A stretch of 64,000 nucleotides of DNA from Corinectria fuckeliana (Eukaryota > Ascomycota > Sordariomycetes > Hypocreales > Nectriaceae): NCBI GenBank assembly GCA_019137255.1, contig WPDH01000272.1:248001-312000 (forward strand), written 5' to 3'. The translations under genes and the position numbers were made by a program. Under the pieces are notes generated by a model, which worked only from the letters and a program-made list of their open reading frames with translations, had not been told where the DNA came from and searched no databases. Below are positions 57,301 to 64,000 of this stretch, one piece after another (the stretch's first letter is position 1; the number at the start of each line of letters is the position of its first letter).

Positions 57301-58917
57301 TCACCTATCAACCACAGTCTGCGTGGCAAGGTTGACCTTCTTCTTCTGGAAATCCCGCGCCTTGACCTTGTTCTTGAAAAGAATGTCAATCTCAGCAAAA
57401 GTACGATTCTTGGTCTCCGGCAGTCGGAAAAAGGCCCAGACCAAACCGATGGCCATGATACCGCCGTAGAAGAACCCTGACTTTGCACCCCAGTTCCAAG
57501 CTGCTTTCTGAATCATCCGCGGCACAAGCTGGCCGTACACGAGCACACCGACGTTGTATGTAGCTCTCGCAAGCACGACACTCTTGGTTCGAAGGAAGTT
57601 GGAAGGGATCTCGGTGACGATGGTGTAGATAATGGGGCCAATGGTGATGAAGAAGACAAAGTATTCGATCAGGAGAATGCTACCGATACCGTACGCGATT
57701 TTAGTGTGCTTGGTAGTATCCGGGATTCCCAAGAAGCCGATGAGCATCGTCGTTGAAGTCATAAAGGTCACTCCGATCAACAAGAGCGTCCGTCGTCCAA
57801 CCTTCGGGGACAGGTACCATGCGATGAAGACACCCACGATAGCCAGCGCATACTGGCCGACTCCAAACGAGAACGCAGAGTCGGTGGGAACGCCAGCCTG
57901 TTGCAAGAAGTAGACGACGTACGACACCAGCGGCGCGCAGATCTCCTGTATGACGTATGTAAAGACGGTGATTTCGGTTCGTCGGAGGTTGTCTCCCCTA
58001 AAGAGGTCCCGGTAGGAGCTGGTCGCCTTGGTTTCGCTCTCGATCTTGACCGTGTACGTCATCATGGCCATGGTGTTGGCGAACTCCTCCTCGTTGACGT
58101 TCGACTGAAGTCTCCGAAGCGACTTTTCCGCGTCTTCAATACGACTTCTTCTAGCCAGCCACCAAGGGGACTCGGGAGCTAGGAATATTCCGATGGCCAG
58201 GGGAATCGGGAGGACCCATTGCAGAGCAAAGGGGATCCGATACGCCCACTGGCCTTCCATAGACAGAAAGCCGCGCAGGACGGACGTGCCGACGAGGTAG
58301 CCGACGCTCCAGCACAGAGACACGAGCATGGTGAGGTACGGTCGCAACACGTTGGGGCAGACTTCGGCGGCATACGTCGTGGTCAACGTCTGAAAGACTC
58401 CCCACGGAACGCCGAGGAGGATGCCCGCGCCAAGGTACATGTAGATGGACGTAGCGAAGAACTGTAGGAAGACGAAGCTGGCCATCAGGAAGAGACAGCC
58501 AAGCATCACCTTGCGGTAGCCGAGCCAGTCTGCGAGGTATCCATTGAGCAGTAAGCCGATGATCTGGCCGGCGCTGACACCGTTGGACACACCAGCTTGG
58601 AGCGAGGCAGGGACCTGATAATCGCCCGTGTCTTGCAGCTCGCCGTACCGCTTCTGGAACGCAGGGAAGGCGAAGAATGCAGTGATGAAGGCCTTGTCGA
58701 AGCCTTCCATCATGAGAGCCGACGAGAACAGGAGGGACCACCCGCAGGCTTTGGGGTACTTGCGGAGGCCTTCGAGGAGTGTCATGTGGTGTTCTGCGTC
58801 TGTGGCTTGCTGGGCGCCCTTCAAGACATCTTCGGAAGTCAGGTAGTGTTCCTCATCTTTCCCGGGGAGGACGGCGATGGACTTGGGGTCCTTAGTGTCT
58901 TCCATGTGCTGGGCCAT
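57301..58917 (-). CDS. MFS sugar transporter (maltose/alpha-glucoside permease type)
   Basis: A single-exon, 538-aa plasma-membrane proton symporter of the sugar-porter family with about twelve hydrophobic helices. Diagnostic sites are LADWLGYRKVMLG after helix 2, LAPESPWWLARR at the end of helix 6, SPKVGRRTLLLIG, and the C-terminal LPETKNRTFAEIDILF. The long charged N-terminus and the EGFDKAFITAFFAFPAFQKRYG stretch are like fungal alpha-glucoside permeases, which as a group also take up other oligosaccharides. It is divergent from the PL26-like gene across about 700 bp, so shared control is likely. The imported sugar is inferred to be a rhamnogalacturonan fragment. Confidence 0.92.
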   Translation of the reverse strand: MAQHMEDTKDPKSIAVLPGKDEEHYLTSEDVLKGAQQATDAEHHMTLLEGLRKYPKACGWSLLFSSALMMEGFDKAFITAFFAFPAFQKRYGELQDTGDYQVPASLQAGVSNGVSAGQIIGLLLNGYLADWLGYRKVMLGCLFLMASFVFLQFFATSIYMYLGAGILLGVPWGVFQTLTTTYAAEVCPNVLRPYLTMLVSLCWSVGYLVGTSVLRGFLSMEGQWAYRIPFALQWVLPIPLAIGIFLAPESPWWLARRSRIEDAEKSLRRLQSNVNEEEFANTMAMMTYTVKIESETKATSSYRDLFRGDNLRRTEITVFTYVIQEICAPLVSYVVYFLQQAGVPTDSAFSFGVGQYALAIVGVFIAWYLSPKVGRRTLLLIGVTFMTSTTMLIGFLGIPDTTKHTKIAYGIGSILLIEYFVFFITIGPIIYTIVTEIPSNFLRTKSVVLARATYNVGVLVYGQLVPRMIQKAAWNWGAKSGFFYGGIMAIGLVWAFFRLPETKNRTFAEIDILFKNKVKARDFQKKKVNLATQTVVDR

Positions 58918-59615
58918 GTTGGCGACGTGAAGAGTTCTTCTGGGCTTTGTTGCCGGGTAGCCAGATGACCGTCTCTGTCAACGTGTTTAAGATGAGAGTC
59001 ACTTCGACGACGGTCTGCGGTGATGTGGTAAAGAAGCTTACTGGGTTAGATGCTTACGTCTATCGTGATGCTCCCCAATGCTTAATATGTTCTTGTTGGC
59101 CACGCGGACTGCCAGGTAATAGCCTGATACCTCGGCCAGCCGGCCGAATGAGACCCGACCACCAAGTAGTCTCCCCCAGACTCGTGTTAGCGACAGTCTT
59201 AGCGAGAAGAGATCAACGGGTATGGTTTGTGGGAAATTCCATCGGTCTTGATACCCCGCACTTCAGTCAAGCCTTCTTTACCATCCTGGCTAAGCGAATC
59301 TGGGGTAATAGACTCGCTCTCCATGCCAAGCAACCCCCACAACTATCGTAACAATGATCCACCGAGTTGATGAGCACATAGATATGTAATCTGACTGATC
59401 GCGAATTCGGTTAGACCCAGAATATCATTAGTAAGCTCGGAGGAGTCCAACGGGCGATGGCGTGCTCTTCACCTGATTTTACTGTGAGCTATGTTCTGCC
59501 TCAAGTCACAACTCATCGCTTTGCTGTCTTTATTCTCTATGTTTTCTGCCTGGTCTTTCGACATCACCCGCCATAACACAAAAACAAGTACCACCAGAAA
59601 ACCCCCCGCATCACA
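58918..59615. promoter_or_regulatory. Divergent intergenic promoter region, transporter / PL26-like gene
   Basis: 698 bp separate the two divergent start codons. A pyrimidine-rich tract (TTTATTCTCTATGTTTTCTG at 59529-59548) lies about 70 bp before the lyase start, and the start context is CACAATGTC. No binding site for a specific regulator is claimed. Confidence 0.5.
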
Positions 59616-62240
59616 ATGTCAGGCGGCAATTTGCGTTGGTTGACGGGAAGAACCCTCGCAGCTCTGTCAAATGGAGTCTCCTTTGGTATGCCATGGCCAA
59701 AAGGCCTCTTTCAACCAGGGCAGACCTTTGTCATTGAGGGAGGCAGCAAGGTGTATCCGCTGGACTCGCGTGAGATTGCATTTTGGCCCGACGGGTCACT
59801 GAAGTGGACGGCGCACTCGTTCAGTGGGAATGTCGATCACTGCGAGACTTACCACGTAAGAGGTACCGAGGAGAAGCATGCAGATCCTCAAGAGGAGAGG
59901 GGCCCCTCAGTCGAGACAACCGCTGCCGGCATCAATATATCCACAAAACTTGGCCTAGAAGTGAAGTTTTCGCAAGGCAGTTCCCACTTGTTCGACAGTC
60001 TATCGCTGGACGGCCGTCATGTCTGCTCGGGTGCAACTATTGTGGCTTCCATCGACAACAAGGAGTATTCAACAATAGTCAACGATTTCATAGTGGAAAA
60101 CGCAACCTTTAGCAGAGTCGTTGTGAAGGTCTCTGGGGCTGTCATTTCCGACGGCAAAGAACAACTTCCTTTCGACGTCAGAGTCTATGTGCATTCCGAT
60201 GCTTCCTCTTTGAAAATCGTCCACTCCTTCATCCACGATCTGGACTCGGACCAGCCTCTGACGTCGCTGGGACTTCGGTTCTCAGTTCCGTTCCGAAACA
60301 CCGAACTCTACAATAGGCACGTTCGGTTTGGAGGATCTGATGGGGGCGTCTTGAAGGAAGAAGTCAAAGGGCTGTCGGGCTTGAGGTTCGGTCCGACCGT
60401 CCAGAACAGAATCGACCAAACGTCAGGGAAGGCAGTCACACTGCATGGTCACAAATGGGAGAAGACGGAGCTTTCAACAGGGCTGGCAACCATTCCCTCT
60501 TGGGATGCCTATTCCCTTTCTCAACTGTCATCGGACGGTTTCACTGTAAAGAAACGAACGAAACAAGGCTGCTCTTGGGTCAAGGTGGCTGGAGGTAGCA
60601 GAGCTGATGGGACTGCTTACGTGGGCTCAGCCGAGCATGGCGGCTTGGCTGTGGGCATGGTCAATTTCTGGGAACGATACCCGACGCAATTAGACTTGGA
60701 CGACTTGACAAAGGATGAGGGGGCCATGACGGTATGGCTGTACTCTCCGTTGGCTGGACCTCTTGAGACCATGCCTTACCATGATGGACTGGGACTGGAC
60801 ACCTACACCAAGCAACTCGAAGCCCTCAATGTAACATATGAGGATTACGAGCCGGGCTTCTGCACGGCAAATGGCATTGCGAGATCCAACGAGCTCTTTC
60901 TCAGGCCTTACACAGCTACGCCATCTAACCAAGACTTGAGCATCTTCTCTTCCTTAGTCAGAGATCCTCCTCGATTGGTAGCCACGCCAGAGCACATGCA
61001 CTCGACAAATGTGTTTCATGGAACTTGGGTCCCGGACTTTCGATCACTCGGCCACTCTCCCCCGCAAAGAGAGCTGGATATCGAGAAGAACCTCGACCTG
61101 CTGTTCAACTACTACCGCGGCCAAGTCGAACAACACCGATGGTACGGCTTCTGGGATTACGGCGATGTCCAACATACCTACGACGAGTACCGCCACGCCT
61201 GGAGATACGACGTCGGTGGCTATGCCTGGGACAACTCCGAGCTATCGACTGACCTCTGGCTGTGGCTCTACTTCCTCCACACCGGACGGGCAGACGTGTT
61301 CAAAATGGCCGAAGCAATGACGAAGCATACCTCCGAGGTCGACGTGTACCACTCCGGGCGGTTCAAGGGTTTTGGAACGCGTCACGGCGTGCAGCACTTC
61401 AGCGATAGCTCGAAGCAGCTACGCATCTCCAACACGCTCTACAGACGGATCTACTATTATCTCACGGGCGATGAGCGGACTGGAGATCTCATCTCGGAGC
61501 TTCAAGAATGCCAGAATGCTATTCCGACGCTTGACTCGCACCGAAAGGTACAGAAGCACTCGGACGTACCGGAAGGCTACGCCATGACGAATATTGGGCT
61601 CGATTGCGGACCTTTGGCAGCTTCTTGGCTGACAGCGTGGGAGAGACGAACAGAGGGATGGGAACATTCCAGAGATCTTCTCGTCAGATTGCTTGAAGGC
61701 CTCGCCGGTCTCTCACACGGTATCGGAAACAACGCTGTTTTGTTGAATCCCAAGACTGGCGATATTCGGGAGTGCCCTCCTCCTACGCCGCCGTACGGCA
61801 TTTCGCATCTATCCATGCTGTTTGGGTTTCCTGAGATCTTCACTGAGCTCCTTGACGTGGTCAAAGACGAGTATCCAACAGCGGTAAGCAACTTTAAGAA
61901 GATATGGCTCGCCTATTGCAGAGCGTATAATGGAAGCCGCGAAGTCCAGCGCAAGGAATTCGGGTTCGAGTTCCCAAATGCAGGATGGAACCAGAGCCAC
62001 TCTACTCTCACCGCCCTAGCAGCTGTTGAACAGAAGAGCGAGGAACTAGGACGGGCAGCTTGGAGGGAGTTCTTTGAGACAGATGGGTATAATCGGGATT
62101 TCGAGTGGCGTGTTGCCGCGGCGTCTCCTCCTGAGTTCTTTACAGCTGGCGAGGAGGCCCCTTGGGTTTCTACAAATGAGAGTGCTCGGTATGGTGTGTC
62201 TGCGATTGTAAACTTGGCAAACATTAGGGAATACCTCTAG
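59616..62240 (+). CDS. PL26 exo-rhamnogalacturonan lyase/YetA-like protein
   Basis: A single exon of 874 aa. The N-terminal beta domain (LALSNGVSFGMPWPKGLF, VYPLDSREIAFWPDGSLKW), a central beta-sandwich region, and an alpha/alpha-toroid C-terminal half with WYGFWDYGDVQHTYDEYRH and YDVGGYAWDNSELSTDLWLWL match the three-domain layout of PcRGLX/YetA proteins (polysaccharide lyase 26, also named Tat-pathway signal domain proteins). PL26 enzymes act on rhamnogalacturonan-I chain ends, releasing unsaturated galacturonosyl-rhamnose by beta-elimination. There is no signal peptide, so the protein is intracellular and would act on imported oligosaccharide. Activity is inferred from family. The neighbouring transporter and oxidoreductase support a pectin-catabolic role. 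Confidence 0.85.
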   Translation: MSGGNLRWLTGRTLAALSNGVSFGMPWPKGLFQPGQTFVIEGGSKVYPLDSREIAFWPDGSLKWTAHSFSGNVDHCETYHVRGTEEKHADPQEERGPSVETTAAGINISTKLGLEVKFSQGSSHLFDSLSLDGRHVCSGATIVASIDNKEYSTIVNDFIVENATFSRVVVKVSGAVISDGKEQLPFDVRVYVHSDASSLKIVHSFIHDLDSDQPLTSLGLRFSVPFRNTELYNRHVRFGGSDGGVLKEEVKGLSGLRFGPTVQNRIDQTSGKAVTLHGHKWEKTELSTGLATIPSWDAYSLSQLSSDGFTVKKRTKQGCSWVKVAGGSRADGTAYVGSAEHGGLAVGMVNFWERYPTQLDLDDLTKDEGAMTVWLYSPLAGPLETMPYHDGLGLDTYTKQLEALNVTYEDYEPGFCTANGIARSNELFLRPYTATPSNQDLSIFSSLVRDPPRLVATPEHMHSTNVFHGTWVPDFRSLGHSPPQRELDIEKNLDLLFNYYRGQVEQHRWYGFWDYGDVQHTYDEYRHAWRYDVGGYAWDNSELSTDLWLWLYFLHTGRADVFKMAEAMTKHTSEVDVYHSGRFKGFGTRHGVQHFSDSSKQLRISNTLYRRIYYYLTGDERTGDLISELQECQNAIPTLDSHRKVQKHSDVPEGYAMTNIGLDCGPLAASWLTAWERRTEGWEHSRDLLVRLLEGLAGLSHGIGNNAVLLNPKTGDIRECPPPTPPYGISHLSMLFGFPEIFTELLDVVKDEYPTAVSNFKKIWLAYCRAYNGSREVQRKEFGFEFPNAGWNQSHSTLTALAAVEQKSEELGRAAWREFFETDGYNRDFEWRVAAASPPEFFTAGEEAPWVSTNESARYGVSAIVNLANIREYL

Positions 62241-62983
62241 ACAAAGGGTGATGGGTAAGGCGGTGTAGATGGATGGCTTTTCTAGATTATATAAGATGTG
62301 CAGCTAAACGTTTTCGTAGTCGGCACTGGCAACCTTTTCAGGCCCACTATCCGACTTATATCGCAACAGCCTGATTGATTTTGCTACTCTCTATGCCATA
62401 AGATGATCAGTTTGACTTCATACATGATAGGAAAGTGATAGTTGCCAGGAAGAAACCTGGTAGGTTAACTGGTTAAGAGAACCGACAGTGCGGCTATGAA
62501 GCAGAAAAGTCGGCCATCGCTAGAATTACTTGTGCATCACTGGGAGCTTTGTCTAGCTTATTAGAGGATGTATACCGTATTTTGCACTTTTCTTCTGTCT
62601 GAATCAATGTTTGTTAACAGTAAGCCTCTCAAAAGGTGTTTGGTCCATCGGAAACGTGCGACACTCCTAGAAGGCAGTTAGGTATCCAACGTCCTACTTG
62701 TTGTGTCTACAGCCTGGGAGTCCTAGCGACATTCACAGCCACGTTGAGTTCTTTGTTTTATTGTAATGGTCCCTACGAGGTAGCAAAAATATATTCCAAC
62801 ACTACTACCAGCCTTAAGCCCCTATTAGATTTAGTACCTTACAGTCATTAAAGTTCCATCCTTAATCCACACAAACAGGAGGAAGAACATTATTTACTGA
62901 TAGTAGATGACTTTATCTAGCGTTTTTGTCCTCTTCTAAGGCTAACTCACGCCTCAGCCGTGCCCAACGCTCATGCTCTTTTC
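62241..62983. other. Intergenic, nothing recognised
   Basis: About 740 bp between convergent genes. No ORF of interest. Confidence 0.45.
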
Positions 62984-64000
62984 TCACACGTCGCTCCAAC
63001 ACACGCATGGTACCGGAATGATTCTGAGCACCACGACCTGTCTCTTGGGATACATGTCCGTATCAACCCACTTGGAGCTTAGAAACTCCAAAGGCCGTTC
63101 TTTCCGCCATCCTAATTCCTCTGCATCCGGCAGCATGTTTTGAGCATCGCTTGTACAGCCAGCCCCTGTGGCGCTGGGATCTGGACGCGCACCGAAAGCT
63201 TCTACTTCTCGCTTCTCCAAGTCCTGAAGAAATTCAAAGGCTTCTTCTAGGCTAATCCGCGCCGTCTCGGCCTCGTTATTGCGCCCCGTAAAGAAAGCCG
63301 TAACATTTAGCGTCGAAGAGTCGATCGAAATCGGGGCACTTAAGCCATCTTCAACCCCTAGAACAACATAGACAAACATCTGTCCTATGTCGGCAACATC
63401 CAAAGTGTAACATATTCCGAGAATAAGAATAGAAATAGCACGGAATACTTTCTGCAGAACAAAATACTTCTGATCCTGTTGGAGCTCCTAATCTTGACCG
63501 GCACAAAGATGTCGAGGGGCGTTGGGATCGATGTTTTTGTCCATGAGAAACTTCTGAGCCTCTTCATCTCGGCTACAGACGACGGTATTCAGCTTCCTGG
63601 CCATGTCGACCATCTGTTCTGGCGACTCGTCAAATACCAGCGTGCTTCTCCCATCTGCCGCTGTCCTGAATTCACTAGTCTTAGAGGTGAACTGTCCCCA
63701 CTCGATATCCGTGCGGTAGGGACGAAACCATTTCTGATATAGCTAGTTGTGGAGTGTAATAAGAACCAACTGTATAGGATAGATGGGGACGAGTAGGAGA
63801 TGTCAATAGCGGTTGTCTCGTTGTAGTACGACAATGATGGCAACCTTGATTGTCAATCTCAACGCCCCCTCTGTACTATGTGTAGGAACAGCTTCAAACA
63901 AACTTCCAGGACTAAAGGTCAAAGTTCTTACTCTCCAGGGATATCATAATCGCTTCCTCCACATCCTCGATCGGGACAACGCTTTCTACCCAGTCCTCCA
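62984..64000 (-). pseudogene. Unknown gene, 5' end cut by window, with an in-frame stop
   Basis: A long minus-strand frame ends at 62984 (FLSSKWVDTDMYPKRQVVVLRIIPVP...). It can be followed upstream through LDVADIGQMFVYVVLGVEDG, past one in-frame TAG near 63493, into NIDPNAPRHLCAGQD, RDEEAQKFLMDK and STLVFDESPEQMVDMARK. A further segment at the window end (EDWVESVVPIEDVEEAIMISLE) is followed by a GTAAGA donor and is probably an upstream exon. Either the TAG is a nonsense change or a small intron removes it (a GTCAAG donor and an AACAG acceptor are candidates). I recognise no family. The DE-rich helices suggest a soluble protein. Confidence 0.4.

Noticed and set aside
1..64000. tRNA, rRNA or other RNA genes
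   Set aside because: I looked for T-loop GTTCGANNC patterns with matching arms and found no convincing case. A covariance-model scan would be decisive.

Overview
The window is nuclear DNA of a filamentous ascomycete (Pezizomycotina, probably a Sordariomycete). The evidence is short 48-106 bp GT-AG introns with CTAAC/CTGAC-like branch sites, a highly reducing polyketide synthase, HET/NACHT/ankyrin/WD40 genes, small secreted cysteine-rich and HExxH proteins, and an LTR retrotransposon decayed by C-to-T/G-to-A transitions in CpA/TpG context (RIP-like). The species cannot be named from sequence alone. All splice sites given here were placed by eye.

0-24 kb is an accessory region. It opens with the 3' part of a reducing PKS (end of methyltransferase, structural KR, ER, KR, ACP), cut by the window edge. 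A decayed HExxH secreted metallopeptidase-like gene follows, then an 8-cysteine small secreted protein, an intact HExxH metallopeptidase with a mucin-like PT-repeat tail, a family-1 UDP-glycosyltransferase, a conserved unknown protein, a broken secreted-protein gene, an NTF2/SnoaL-like protein, an ankyrin gene with a STAND-type N-terminus, and a short-chain dehydrogenase. Long stretches between them hold no recognisable gene.

24-39 kb carries a SYLF/Ysc84 protein and a fumarate-reductase-type flavoprotein, then two fungal NLR-like loci. One is a heavily decayed HET-fragment + NACHT + ankyrin locus on the plus strand (28977-32732). The other is an intact 1630-aa NACHT-WD40 gene on the minus strand (33957-38902).

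41.8-47.1 kb is a complete Ty1/copia-type retrotransposon on the minus strand, with 114-bp LTRs and a 5-bp target duplication ATTTC. It is full of stops and lies about 50 bp beyond the stop codon of an alcohol dehydrogenase gene.

47-64 kb looks more like ordinary chromosome: alcohol dehydrogenase, a four-helix membrane protein, a small unknown protein and an SRPK-like kinase. Then comes a compact carbohydrate module: a Gfo/Idh/MocA oxidoreductase and an MFS sugar transporter on the minus strand, with a cytosolic PL26 (exo-rhamnogalacturonan lyase/YetA-like) protein divergent from the transporter. The inferred scheme is uptake of a pectin-derived oligosaccharide, intracellular lyase cleavage, and redox conversion of the product. 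The window ends in a minus-strand gene of unknown function that contains an in-frame stop.
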